Source of the DNA: Schleiferilactobacillus shenzhenensis LY-73
Lineage (GTDB): Bacteria > Bacillota > Bacilli > Lactobacillales > Lactobacillaceae
Direction of reading: 5' to 3'
Length of the DNA: 49,644 nt
Assembly: GCF_000469325.1 (NCBI RefSeq)
Contig: NZ_KI271582.1
Location: 58,151 to 107,794, forward strand
Positions 23,203 to 32,138 of this stretch are shown here, piece after piece; position 1 is the first letter of the stretch; each line of letters starts with the position of its first letter. Under the pieces are notes generated by a model, which ran no database searches, was not told the origin of the DNA, and saw only the letters and a list, made by a program, of their open reading frames with translations. The position numbers were made by a program, and so were the translations under genes.

Positions 23203-24852
23203 ATGGCAGATACCAACATTCTCACCCCTGAGGCCGAACAGCAGCTGCGGCAGCCCATTGATGACGCCATCGGCAAAATCCAGAGCCAAGTCAACGCGCT
23301 GCGGCAGGACGGGACGGACCGGGTCATCAGTCTCAACAGCCATATCGAAGCGACCAAGCGGGACAAAAGCCTGACCAAAACTGAACGGGATGACGTCATC
23401 AAGGCGGATAAACAAGCCCTGATCGGCGCCCGGGAGGTGGAAAATCAGAACAAGGAACAAGTGGCCCAGCTGATTGCCGAGGCAGAAAGCTATCTCAAGG
23501 CCCATTACGACAAGGACTATTATCAATACGTCGTCAAGAGCTGTGAGGAAGAAAAAGTGGTGGCTAAGAAGGCGTATGAGGAGCAGCTGGCCGCCCTCAA
23601 TGCTGAGCACAAACAGACGGTCAGCGGTCTTTCGGATCGGGCTGAGATCAAGGAAGAAAACTACGTTCACAAGAACAAGCTGTTCGATGCCAAAGTGACC
23701 TACCAGGCCCGCATGCGCCAAATCAAAGACCGCCAGCACGCGGCATTCGTTTATCAGTATCACTTGCTGGACCTCTTGCGCATGTCCAAGTTCTCTTTCC
23801 AAGAAAACATGGCCCAACGGTGGGAAAACTACCGGTACACGTTCAATCGGCGTGACTTCCTGTTACGCAACGGCTTGTACATTGCCATCATCATCGTCTT
23901 CATTATCTTGGCCATCATTACCCCGATTATTAAGGGCACGTCGCTGCTGACTTACAACAATGTCTTAAATATCCTTCAGCAGGCGTCCCCGCAGATGTTC
24001 CTGGCCTTGGGGGTAGCGGGCTTGATCCTGTTGACGGGGACCGACTTATCCATCGGCCGGATGGTCGGCATGGGGATGACCGCCGCCACGATCATCATGC
24101 ACCAAGGCATCAATACCGGTTCCGTGTTTGGCATTACGTTTGATTTCTCCAAATGGGGGTTGTGGCCCAGGGTAATCTTGGCCCTGGTGGCCTGTATTGT
24201 CTTGAGTACTTTCTTCACGACGATTGCCGGGTTCTTCACCGCCCGTTTCCAGATGCACCCCTTCATTTCAACCATGGCCAACACGTTGATCATCTTCGGA
24301 CTGGTCACTTATGCGACCAAGGGCGTCTCGTTCGGGGCCATTGATCCGGCCATTCCTAACATGATCATTCCGAAGATTGGCGGGTTCCCGTCGATCATTC
24401 TCTGGGCCATCTTAGCCATTGCTGTGACTTGGTTTGTTTGGAATAAGACCCGGTTCGGCAAGAATTTGTACGCGGTTGGCGGTAATCCGGAAGCCGCCGC
24501 GGTCTCTGGTATTTCAGTATTTGCAGTCACTTTGGGGGCTTTCATCTTCGCTGGGGTCCTCTATGGGTTCGGCTCTTGGCTCGAATGTGCCCGGATGGTC
24601 GGTTCCGGCTCCGCCGCATACGGCCAAGGCTGGGAAATGAACGCCATTGCGGCCTGTGTTGTCGGCGGCGTATCCTTCACCGGTGGTATTGGTAAGATCT
24701 CCGGCGTGGTGGTCGGTGTCACGATTTTCACCGCATTGACTTATGCGCTGACCATCCTCGGAATCGATACCAACCTGCAGTTCGTTTTCTCCGGCGTGAT
24801 CATCCTCATCGCCGTGACCTTGGATTCCTTGAAGTACGTTCAGAAGAAGTGA
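23203..24852 (+). CDS. mglC: Galactose/methyl galactoside ABC transporter permease with N-terminal coiled-coil extension
   Basis: A 549-residue protein; canonical MglC is about 335. The C-terminal 325 residues (from GLYIAIIIVFIILAIITPI, about residue 222) are an MglC/RbsC-type permease with about eight or more membrane segments and the family strings ILLTGTDLSIGRMVG and AVGGNPEAAAVSGI. Residues 1-215 are highly charged, without membrane segments, rich in Lys, Glu, Gln and Ala with heptad-like spacing, hence probably cytoplasmic coiled coil. The ATG has AGAAGGGAG before it, and the reading frame is open and in good register from there, so the extension is a true part of the protein. Function of the extension is unknown. 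Confidence 0.9.
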   Translation: MADTNILTPEAEQQLRQPIDDAIGKIQSQVNALRQDGTDRVISLNSHIEATKRDKSLTKTERDDVIKADKQALIGAREVENQNKEQVAQLIAEAESYLKAHYDKDYYQYVVKSCEEEKVVAKKAYEEQLAALNAEHKQTVSGLSDRAEIKEENYVHKNKLFDAKVTYQARMRQIKDRQHAAFVYQYHLLDLLRMSKFSFQENMAQRWENYRYTFNRRDFLLRNGLYIAIIIVFIILAIITPIIKGTSLLTYNNVLNILQQASPQMFLALGVAGLILLTGTDLSIGRMVGMGMTAATIIMHQGINTGSVFGITFDFSKWGLWPRVILALVACIVLSTFFTTIAGFFTARFQMHPFISTMANTLIIFGLVTYATKGVSFGAIDPAIPNMIIPKIGGFPSIILWAILAIAVTWFVWNKTRFGKNLYAVGGNPEAAAVSGISVFAVTLGAFIFAGVLYGFGSWLECARMVGSGSAAYGQGWEMNAIAACVVGGVSFTGGIGKISGVVVGVTIFTALTYALTILGIDTNLQFVFSGVIILIAVTLDSLKYVQKK

Positions 24853-24867
24853 GTTGTGACACGGTTT

Positions 24868-24894
24868 GCCGCGGCCTGGAGCCGCGGCTTTTTT
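24868..24894 (+). terminator. Terminator of the mgl operon
   Basis: GCCGCGGC pairs with GCCGCGGC (self-complementary arms) around CTGGA, followed by TTTTTT. Confidence 0.9.
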
Positions 24895-24964
24895 GTTCTT
24901 CCGCAGGGCAAGCCTGACACCTGTCACGTTCTGTCCACCCGGTACCAAGCCGTTTTGCTTTCAA

Positions 24965-25016
24965 TGGAGCGCTTTCACTGATAGAGTAGTAAGTATTTCA
25001 GGGATACACTATCCCT
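24965..25016 (+). promoter_or_regulatory. Putative regulatory sites before the AraC-type regulator gene
   Basis: AGCGCTTTCA at 24969-24978 matches the right half of a cre. A perfect palindrome AGGGATA-CAC-TATCCCT lies at 25000-25016, 45 bases before the gene. Either may be an operator; no regulator is proven. Confidence 0.4.
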
Positions 25017-25061
25017 TACTCAGCCGATTATCGGTAAACAATCAGGAAAGTAGGTCATTCG

Positions 25062-26669
25062 ATGACAGCATATCGCGTGTTATTCGTGGAGAAAACACCA
25101 GCGGAGTCGCCCATGGCGGCTTTACTGGATTGGGCCGCGTTGGGCTACAGTCTGACGGGTACGGTGGCTTCTGAAAAACAGGCGTTAGCGGTGATTGAAA
25201 CAGAAAGGCCGGACGTTGTTGTGACGGAACTGGCTTTGGCCGAGGGGAGCGGTCTCTCGTTGATTCGCCGGGCTAAGGCTGCGGCGGCGGACACCGCGTT
25301 CGTGATTTTGGCGCCGGAGGGACATTTTGAGGCGGCGCAGGAAGCCATTACTTTGGGGGTATCCGCATTTTTGACCCGGCCGGAAGATCCGGCCGTGCTG
25401 CGCCGGACGTTTGTTCAGCTGCACCAGACATTACAGCAGCGCAATGTCCAGGCGGCGAATTGGACGGCCTTGCAGCAATTTTACAAGCAGTCGCTGCCGG
25501 TCATGCAGGCCAGTTTTTACGCTGCACTGATCGATGGCCAGATCGACCGGTCCAGTTTGCACACCTACCAGCGGGACTACCAAATTGATCTGCCAGGACC
25601 GTATTACACGGTTCTGGTGGTACACACTTCGACGAAACAGCTGCCGGCCGGTGCGGACCCGATGCTGGTGCGCACTCAGGTGCTGGAGAAGTCCCGGACA
25701 TTTTTTGCCACGTTGTGGTCGGCCGCGGCTTTTTCTTACTTGGGTAACACGGTGCTGGTGGTGCAGCTGGGGAACACCGCGGCGGGGCGGACACTGACCG
25801 ACGATGCGGACCGGTTCTGCCAAGAAGTCAAAGCACAGCTAGAGGCCTATGTCACGGTGGGTGTGGGCACTGTCGTGGCGGACCCGCTGGACTTGCCCCA
25901 AGCGTACCGCAGTGCCCGTACAGCCGTGTCTTACCGTAGTCTTTATGGTTCCGGCAAGGTGATCAACATGAAAGAATTGGTACCCGAGGAGCGCGACGAC
26001 TTCAGTCCGGTCGCCGACACTGCGCTGGCCGCCCTGCTCAAGCAGATCCACTTGGGGCCGGCGACGGCGATCGAAGGAGCTGTGGCGACGTATCTGGCGT
26101 ACTTGGAGACGACCGCCACGGGGATGAATCAGCACACGGTGGTGGTCAATGAGCTCATCAGCTCCCTGTACCGATTTGCGGCCAACAACCGGCTGCGGGT
26201 CGCCGGGTTGACGGATAACCTCAAGGGCCTGTATCAGTCCTTGCCGGAGAATTCTCCTGCCTCTCTGCATCAGTGGCTATCGGCCACCAGCTTGGCTCTC
26301 CACCGGCAGCTGGCCGCCGCCCGGGACACTACGTCGACGACGATGATGCGGGAGGCCAAAGCGTATGTGCGGGCGCATTACCAGGAGGAAGAGCTGGGGC
26401 TGAAAGATATTTGTGCCGCGTTGGGCGTGTCCAGTTCCTATTTCTCCACACTTTTCAAACGGGAAACCGGGGTGTCGTTTATCACGTACCTCACGGATTT
26501 TCGAATGAATTTAGCGGCGCGGCTATTGCTTGAGACCACCGAAAAAAGTCAGGTCATTGGTCACCTTTGCGGGTACGCAGATCCTAATTACTTCAGTTTG
26601 GTATTCAAAAAGCATTTCGGTGATTCCCCCACGGCATACCGGGGCGGGGCAGTGGCGATGATGCATTGA
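25062..26669 (+). CDS. AraC-type response regulator (YesN-like) with degenerate receiver domain
   Basis: A 535-residue regulator. The N-terminal 125 residues align with a receiver domain, but the acidic pocket reads VEKT instead of VDDE, the phospho-acceptor position is Glu56 (VVTELALAEGSG against the usual TDIRMPGMDG) and the invariant Lys is Arg (LTRPED). The middle of about 270 residues is the linker typical of YesN-like regulators (CdaR/GGDEF-like fold in this class). The C-terminal AraC domain (about 430-530) has two helix-turn-helix units: LKDICAALGVSSSYFSTLFKRE and ending NYFSLVFKKHFGDSPTAYR. No sensor kinase gene is adjacent. Position right after mglC suggests control of the mgl operon (inference). 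Confidence 0.88.
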   Translation: MTAYRVLFVEKTPAESPMAALLDWAALGYSLTGTVASEKQALAVIETERPDVVVTELALAEGSGLSLIRRAKAAAADTAFVILAPEGHFEAAQEAITLGVSAFLTRPEDPAVLRRTFVQLHQTLQQRNVQAANWTALQQFYKQSLPVMQASFYAALIDGQIDRSSLHTYQRDYQIDLPGPYYTVLVVHTSTKQLPAGADPMLVRTQVLEKSRTFFATLWSAAAFSYLGNTVLVVQLGNTAAGRTLTDDADRFCQEVKAQLEAYVTVGVGTVVADPLDLPQAYRSARTAVSYRSLYGSGKVINMKELVPEERDDFSPVADTALAALLKQIHLGPATAIEGAVATYLAYLETTATGMNQHTVVVNELISSLYRFAANNRLRVAGLTDNLKGLYQSLPENSPASLHQWLSATSLALHRQLAAARDTTSTTMMREAKAYVRAHYQEEELGLKDICAALGVSSSYFSTLFKRETGVSFITYLTDFRMNLAARLLLETTEKSQVIGHLCGYADPNYFSLVFKKHFGDSPTAYRGGAVAMMH

Positions 26670-26845
26670 TGGACCATCCTGGGCCGGTTTTTAGCGGACC
26701 GGCCGGTGGGGGCATGCTGAATCCGCTAGCCGCGTTTCTTTACTCCGCAGCCTGTCTTTTCCGCCTTCCGACCGGTGTTTTTTCTCCCACCTTCAATTAT
26801 GGTAGAATTCAGTTAACGTAATCGCAGAAAGGAACAGGTGACATT
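26670..26845. other. Short intergenic region with a GC-rich hairpin
   Basis: GGCCGGT and ACCGGCC (about 26691-26713) can pair around a 9-base loop shortly after the regulator's stop, but no T-run follows, so it is at best a weak terminator. Nothing else is seen. Confidence 0.3.
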
Positions 26846-27538
26846 ATGGCGAAGCAGCTATTATTCCTCGTCCGTCACGGGCAGACCGAGCTGAATGCGC
26901 AGGATAAGATGCAAGGGTGGATCGATTCGCCTCTGACGGCCGATGGGCTGCGGTCCGCCCGTCAGCTCAGCCATATGCTGCGCAAGGTGGACTTTGTATC
27001 GGCCTACACCAGCGACTTGGAACGGCAGCAGGTCACCTGTCGGCTGATTCTGGACAAGCACCCGGACACTCCGATGCACGTGACCACTGGTCTGCGCGAA
27101 ATGTACTTCGGGGCGCTGGAAGGCGAATCCGCCCGCCGCATCTTCATCGAGGTGGTCCGCCGCTACGGCCTGAAGACCGCGCGGCGGATGTATCAAGGCG
27201 AAGGGGATGTGGTCGCTCTGACCAACTCCTTCGCCGCCCTGGATGACACCGACCAAGCTGAAGACTATCAAGCGTTGCAGCAGCGGATGCAGCAGACGAT
27301 GCGGCGCATCTCAGACGAGAACGGTGACGGCAATATTCTGATCGTTTCTTCCGGGCTGGCCCTCAGTAATTACTTGTATGGTCTCGACCACAGTGCCATT
27401 GACGGGCATTTGCTAGACAACACCAGCGTCAGCCTAGTCAGTGTGGAAGATGGCCGAACCAGCGTGGAAGCGGTGAATTTGACGAGTGCTCGGGATTTGA
27501 ACAAATTTTTGAAGGAAACCGAGCAGATTACTGATTGA
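26846..27538 (+). CDS. Histidine phosphatase superfamily protein lacking the second catalytic His
   Basis: A 230-residue protein of the phosphoglycerate-mutase-like family. The phosphorylated His is present at residue 11 (VRHGQTELN), and the acid/base Glu region reads MYFGALEGES. The second conserved His, normally in a V(S/T)HG motif late in the protein, is replaced: the sequence is IVSSG with Ser169 in the His position. Activity may therefore be reduced or altered. AGAAAGGA lies about 10 bases before the ATG. It stands alone upstream of the TetR/ABC operon. Confidence 0.82.
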   Translation: MAKQLLFLVRHGQTELNAQDKMQGWIDSPLTADGLRSARQLSHMLRKVDFVSAYTSDLERQQVTCRLILDKHPDTPMHVTTGLREMYFGALEGESARRIFIEVVRRYGLKTARRMYQGEGDVVALTNSFAALDDTDQAEDYQALQQRMQQTMRRISDENGDGNILIVSSGLALSNYLYGLDHSAIDGHLLDNTSVSLVSVEDGRTSVEAVNLTSARDLNKFLKETEQITD

Positions 27539-27590
27539 TTTTTTCCCTGAAGGGTCTATAATGACACATTGTCATATGACGATGTGTCAT
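27535..27590 (+). promoter_or_regulatory. Promoter and 30-bp palindromic operator of the TetR/ABC exporter operon
   Basis: TTGATT (27535-27540) and TATAAT (27557-27562) are 16 bases apart. Directly over and after the -10 box, 27561-27590 is a near-perfect palindrome: ATGACACAT at one end, ATGTGTCAT at the other, with GTCATATGAC in the centre; one pair of 15 is mismatched. A further partial site (AATGTCACATT) and a second TATAAT follow at 27599-27612. This is the expected operator for the TetR protein encoded just downstream. Confidence 0.78.
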
Positions 27591-27631
27591 TTTTGGTATA
27601 TAATGTCACATTGAGAAAGGGAGGCGGCGGG

Positions 27632-28285
27632 GTGCCCACCCAAACGTTTTTCAATTTACCCAAGACCAAACGCCAGCGGCTGATCACGGCCGGACTGACT
27701 GTTTTTTCCCACGCCAGTTTGGACCAAGCGGCGGTCAGCGACATCGTGCGGCTGGCCGAGATCTCTCGGGGCAGTTTCTACCAATACTTCGCAGACAAAA
27801 CGGACCTGTACTTCTACCTGCTGAGTCAGATGCGGGAAGACTGGGTGGCCCGGACTGAGGGCACGCTGCGCCGCCATCAGGGCGACTTGTTTGCGGCCGC
27901 CCGGGAGTTATCCGTGGCGGGCTTCAAGGAAGTCATCGCCGGTCCCCAGAAGGATTTCTTTCGGACGCTGTTCACTGGGTTCAACTACCGGGGCACGGCT
28001 AAGATGGATGAGGACTGGACGCGGCGGTACCGGGCAGAACACCGGCCGTCGACAAACTGGTCGGGCATGGTGGATGCCAAACGCTTGAATGTGGCCAACG
28101 AGGAACAGCTCCTCACCCTCGTTCACATGCTGTTCGGTATCTTTGCCCAGAATGTTGCCCGCTATTTCACCCACGCGGCAACAGCTCCCCGTCGGACCGC
28201 TGATCAATACATGAGCAACATGCTGCTGATGATCGATTGGCTGCAATACGGCGTCGAGAAGCAAAATGCACAGGAGGAAAGCTAA
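27632..28285 (+). CDS. TetR/AcrR-family transcriptional regulator
   Basis: A 217-residue regulator. The N-terminal DNA-binding domain has the typical string RQRLITAGLTVF, then VSDIVRLAEISRGSFYQYFADKTDLYFYLL. The C-terminal ligand domain is variable. The start is taken as GTG at 27632, with AAAGGGAGG 6 bases before it; the longer reading frame from 27569 would begin inside the operator. Its stop overlaps the ATG of the first exporter gene (TAATG), so it controls and is cotranscribed with a drug-type exporter. Confidence 0.88.
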   Translation: MPTQTFFNLPKTKRQRLITAGLTVFSHASLDQAAVSDIVRLAEISRGSFYQYFADKTDLYFYLLSQMREDWVARTEGTLRRHQGDLFAAARELSVAGFKEVIAGPQKDFFRTLFTGFNYRGTAKMDEDWTRRYRAEHRPSTNWSGMVDAKRLNVANEEQLLTLVHMLFGIFAQNVARYFTHAATAPRRTADQYMSNMLLMIDWLQYGVEKQNAQEES

Positions 28286-30021
28286 TGTTCAAACTAATGA
28301 AAGCCCGCATGTCCGGGTGGCAGATCCTGGGGGCCTTGCTGTTCATGACTGGCCAGGTCATTGCCCAGTTGTATCTGCCCAACTTGACAGCGGACATCGT
28401 CAACAACGGGATCGCCGCTGGTAACGTCGGCTATATCTGGTCCACCGGCGGCCGTATGCTCTTAGTGACGGCGGTATTTATTTTGATGGCGATTGGGAAC
28501 GTCTTTCTCGCTTCCCGCGCCTCGCAAAAACTTGGCCAAAATCTGCGCAGTGATTTGTTCCATAAGGTCATGTTTTATTCCAATGACCAATTCGACGCGA
28601 TTGGCACCAGTTCTTTGATTACCCGGAACACCAACGACGTCATGCAGATTCAAAACGTGACCATGATGATGCTCCGGATGATGATCATGGCACCGATTAC
28701 CTTGATTGGGGCCAGCTTCCTGGCTTACCAGAAGGATGCGTATTTGACCCGGATCTTCCTGGTCGTTATTCCGCTGCTCGTGCTCGTCATGGGCGTTGTG
28801 ATGTTCTTCGCCGTCCCGCTGTTCCGTAAGATGCAGACGAAGACGGACCGCTTGAACCTGATCTTCCGGGAAGGGTTGACGGGTGTGCGGGTCATCCGGG
28901 CCTTTCGCCAAGACGAATTCGAACAGAACCGGTTCGATGTCGCCAACAAGGATTACACCCACAATGCCCGGATGGTTTTCTCCATTATTGCCGTCATGTT
29001 TCCGCTCGTGACTTTGATCATGTCCGGCACCAACGTCGGTATCGTATGGTTCGGCGCGCAGCGCATTGCCCAGCAATCCATGGAGACCGGGAATATGATC
29101 GCCTTCATTACATACGCGATGCAGATTTTGATGAGCTTCATGATGCTCGCCATGGTGTTCTTCTTCGTGCCTCGGGCACAAGCCAGTGCAACCCGGATCA
29201 ACCAAGTATTGGATGCCGAGACGACGTTGAAATCGCCGGCCCAACCCACCGCGCCAGCAACACCGGAAGCCGAGGCGCAATTTGACAACGTTCAATTCCG
29301 CTATGCCCAAGCCGAGAACCCGGCGCTGGTCGGGGTGGACTTCCGCATGACGAAGGGTCAGACGGTGGCTGTCATCGGCGGCACTGGCTCCGGCAAGACG
29401 ACGCTGGTCAACCTGATTCCGCGGTTCTACGACGTGGAGAAGGGCAGTGTCAACGTGAACGGTACCGATGTGAGAAAGTGGGACCTGGCCGCGCTCCACG
29501 AGCATGTTGCCTTCGTCCCCCAGAAGTCGATGCTGTTCCGCGGTACGATTCGTTCCAACATGCAGTATGGTAACGAGAACGCCACGGACGACGAGATTTG
29601 GCATGCGTTAGACATTGCCCAGGCGACAGAATTCGTCAAGGGCTTGCCCGCCGGATTGGACGCCGTCGTGGAACAAGGCGGGAACAACTTCTCCGGTGGT
29701 CAGAAACAACGGTTGGCCATTGCCCGAGCGTTAGTGAAGAAAGCCAGTATTTACGTATTTGACGATTCGTTTTCTGCCCTGGACTTCAAGACCGACGCCA
29801 ACCTGCGCCACGCCTTGAAAGAAGATCCCCAGATGCAGGACAGCGTCGTCGTGATCGTCGGCCAGCGGGTCTCCACAGTGGCCGATGCGGACACGATCAT
29901 TGTCCTGGACAGCGGCAAGATGGTGGGCCGCGGCACGCACAGCGAGCTGATGGCGAACAACACGACCTACCAAGAAATCGTCAGCTCGCAGATTCGGAAA
30001 GGGGATACGACTAATGAGTGA
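28285..30021 (+). CDS. Heterodimeric ABC exporter, subunit with degenerate catalytic site
   Basis: A 578-residue half-transporter: six membrane segments (residues 1-320), then a nucleotide-binding domain. Walker A is GGTGSGKTT and the signature NFSGGQKQR is canonical. Walker B reads YVFDDSFSALD, with Asp where the catalytic Glu belongs, and the switch His is Gln (VGQRVST). This is the pattern of the non-catalytic site in heterodimers such as BmrC/D, LmrC/D and TM287/288. AGGAGG precedes the ATG. The partner subunit gene overlaps by 8 bases. Substrates are probably drugs or lipophilic compounds (family knowledge), unspecified here. Confidence 0.93.
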   Translation: MFKLMKARMSGWQILGALLFMTGQVIAQLYLPNLTADIVNNGIAAGNVGYIWSTGGRMLLVTAVFILMAIGNVFLASRASQKLGQNLRSDLFHKVMFYSNDQFDAIGTSSLITRNTNDVMQIQNVTMMMLRMMIMAPITLIGASFLAYQKDAYLTRIFLVVIPLLVLVMGVVMFFAVPLFRKMQTKTDRLNLIFREGLTGVRVIRAFRQDEFEQNRFDVANKDYTHNARMVFSIIAVMFPLVTLIMSGTNVGIVWFGAQRIAQQSMETGNMIAFITYAMQILMSFMMLAMVFFFVPRAQASATRINQVLDAETTLKSPAQPTAPATPEAEAQFDNVQFRYAQAENPALVGVDFRMTKGQTVAVIGGTGSGKTTLVNLIPRFYDVEKGSVNVNGTDVRKWDLAALHEHVAFVPQKSMLFRGTIRSNMQYGNENATDDEIWHALDIAQATEFVKGLPAGLDAVVEQGGNNFSGGQKQRLAIARALVKKASIYVFDDSFSALDFKTDANLRHALKEDPQMQDSVVVIVGQRVSTVADADTIIVLDSGKMVGRGTHSELMANNTTYQEIVSSQIRKGDTTNE

Positions 30022-31906
30022 TAACAAGAGCACTCGCCGACCGGCCGGCGGCCCGGGTCATGGGCCCATGCGCGGCATGGGCGTGAAAGAAAAGCCGAAG
30101 AACTTCTGGGGGACCACCCGGCGGCTCTTGGGCTACATGAAGCCCCACGCCATTGCCTTCTCGGCTGTCGTGATCCTGGCCATCGTTTCCCAGATCTTCC
30201 AGATCCGGACACCCAAAATCTTGGGTGAAGCGACCACCGAGATCTTCAAGGGCGTCATGAAGGGCACCGCTGAGCAGAAGGCGGGGATGAACATCAACAC
30301 CTTCCCCATCGACTTCAGCAAGATCCAGACGATTATTGTCACCGTTTTGCTGATGTATTTGGCCTCTGCGCTGTTCAGTTTCCTGCAGCAATTCATCATG
30401 ACCCAAGTGTCCCAGGACACGGTTTATCGCCTGCGCCGGGACCTCAAGGACAAGATGGCCCGGGTGCCGGTGCAGTACTACGATACGCATCCCAACGGGG
30501 ACATTATGTCCCGGGCGATCAACGATATGGATAACATCGCCGGTACACTGCAGCAGAACATTACCCAGGCGATTACCAGTATCGTCATGTTTGTCGGCAC
30601 GCTGTGGATGATGATTACCATTAGCTGGGCCTTGACGGGGATTGCCCTGTTAACGATTCCGCTGAGTTTGATCGTCGTCGGCATCGTGGCTCCCCGGTCG
30701 CAGAAGTTCTTCGCGGCGCAGCAGAAGTCCTTGGGGCTTTTGAACGACCAGATTGAAGAAAACTATAGCGGCCACATTGTGAACAAGTCCTTTAACCACG
30801 AGGCCGAGACCATCAGCCAGTTCGAAGAAGAAAACACCCGGCTGTACAACGCGTCGTGGAAGGCACAGATGATCTCCGGGATCATCATGCCGCTGATGAA
30901 CTTCGTTAATAACCTGGGCTACGTCTTCGTTGCCATTTTCGGCGGTATTCGCGTCGCCAACGGTGAGGTCAGCTTGGGGGACGTGCAGGCCTTTCTGCAA
31001 TACACCCAGCAATTCTCTCAGCCGATTTCTCAACTTGCTAACTTAGCGAACACCATCCAAGCGACCATTGCGTCGGCGGAGCGGATCTTTGAGGTCTTGG
31101 ACGAGCCGGAAATGACGGATACCAAGTCTGATGTGGCCCCGATTCCAGACGACAAGCGCAAGATTGCCCTGGAACACGTTAAATTCGGTTATGTCGGCAA
31201 GCCCCAACTGATGAGCGACTTCAACCTGAACGTCTATCCTGGGCAGATGATTGCCATTGTCGGGCCGACTGGGGCCGGCAAGACGACGATTATCAACCTG
31301 CTGGAGCGCTTCTACGACATCAACGGCGGTTCTATTCGCCTGGCCGGCACCGATACCCGGGACATCAAGCGGGAGGACCTGCGCAGTCACTTCGCGATGG
31401 TCCTTCAGGATACCTGGCTGTTCACCGGGACGATCATGGCCAACCTGCGCTATGGGCGCGAAGACGCCACGGATGAGCAAGTCTTTGCTGCGGCCAAGGC
31501 GGCCCACGCAGACAGCTTCATCCGCCAGTTGCCTAAAGGTTACGATACAGTATTGAACGAAGAGGCCAGCAATATTTCCCAGGGGCAGCGCCAGTTGCTG
31601 ACGATTGCCCGGGCCTTCGTCGCCGATCCGGAGATCTTGATTCTGGATGAAGCGACCAGTTCCGTCGATACCCGTACCGAGCTGCACATCCAGCACGCCA
31701 TGGAGCGCCTGCTGCAAGGGCGGACCAGCTTCGTGGTGGCCCACCGGCTGTCGACCATTCAGGACGCAGACAACATCATCGTCATGAACCACGGGAGCGT
31801 GGTGGAGACGGGGACGCACGCGAGCCTGCTGGCCAAGAATGGGTTCTACGCCGATCTGTACAACAGTCAATTCACCGGCAACTTGGCGATGGCCGAGCCG
31901 TCGTAA
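30014..31906 (+). CDS. Heterodimeric ABC exporter, catalytic-site subunit
   Basis: A 630-residue half-transporter with an N-terminal polar extension of about 45 residues, six membrane segments and a nucleotide-binding domain. Walker [10 protein letters not shown], Walker [13 protein letters not shown] with catalytic Glu and the switch His (VAHRLST) are intact, while its signature is degenerate (NISQGQRQ). The degenerate signature faces the degenerate Walker B of the partner in the heterodimer, so one ATP site is impaired and one complete, as in BmrC/D-type exporters. Last gene of the TetR-controlled operon. Confidence 0.93.
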   Translation: MSDNKSTRRPAGGPGHGPMRGMGVKEKPKNFWGTTRRLLGYMKPHAIAFSAVVILAIVSQIFQIRTPKILGEATTEIFKGVMKGTAEQKAGMNINTFPIDFSKIQTIIVTVLLMYLASALFSFLQQFIMTQVSQDTVYRLRRDLKDKMARVPVQYYDTHPNGDIMSRAINDMDNIAGTLQQNITQAITSIVMFVGTLWMMITISWALTGIALLTIPLSLIVVGIVAPRSQKFFAAQQKSLGLLNDQIEENYSGHIVNKSFNHEAETISQFEEENTRLYNASWKAQMISGIIMPLMNFVNNLGYVFVAIFGGIRVANGEVSLGDVQAFLQYTQQFSQPISQLANLANTIQATIASAERIFEVLDEPEMTDTKSDVAPIPDDKRKIALEHVKFGYVGKPQLMSDFNLNVYPGQMIAIVGPTGAGKTTIINLLERFYDINGGSIRLAGTDTRDIKREDLRSHFAMVLQDTWLFTGTIMANLRYGREDATDEQVFAAAKAAHADSFIRQLPKGYDTVLNEEASNISQGQRQLLTIARAFVADPEILILDEATSSVDTRTELHIQHAMERLLQGRTSFVVAHRLSTIQDADNIIVMNHGSVVETGTHASLLAKNGFYADLYNSQFTGNLAMAEPS

Positions 31907-31925
31907 GGAATGCAGTGAAGAAAGG

Positions 31926-31960
31926 GCACCTGGCCATAGACGGCGGGGTGCTCTTTTTGC
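31926..31960 (+). terminator. Terminator of the TetR/ABC exporter operon
   Basis: AGGGCACC pairs with GGTGCTCT (one G-T pair) around a loop of about 16 bases, followed by TTTTT. Confidence 0.7.
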
Positions 31961-32067
31961 ATGGTGTATTAGGCAAAAATACACAAGATCCGACAATTTT
32001 TGCCATCAATTTTTGCCACCTCGTTTGACCCATTTTTGGCGAATCGTCCAAGTTGTTTCAGAACGAG

Positions 32068-32105
32068 TGTTATCGCTTTCAACCGTGCCAGTGTCGTGCT
32101 ATTCT
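32068..32105 (+). promoter_or_regulatory. cre (CcpA site) and promoter of the acetoin reductase gene
   Basis: TGTTATCGCTTTCA (32068-32081) matches the cre consensus at 13 of 14 positions. It overlaps a possible -35 box TTTCAA (32077-32082) 17 bases before TATTCT (32100-32105). This suggests carbon catabolite control by CcpA. Confidence 0.6.
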
Positions 32106-32138
32106 GAAATCACCCAAAAAGGAATTGGAGGAATTTTC

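Noticed and set aside
23203-23868. MglC extension as a separate gene fused by a missing stop
   Set aside because: A single open frame with one ribosome site at its start and none before the membrane part; a fusion or extension is the simpler reading.
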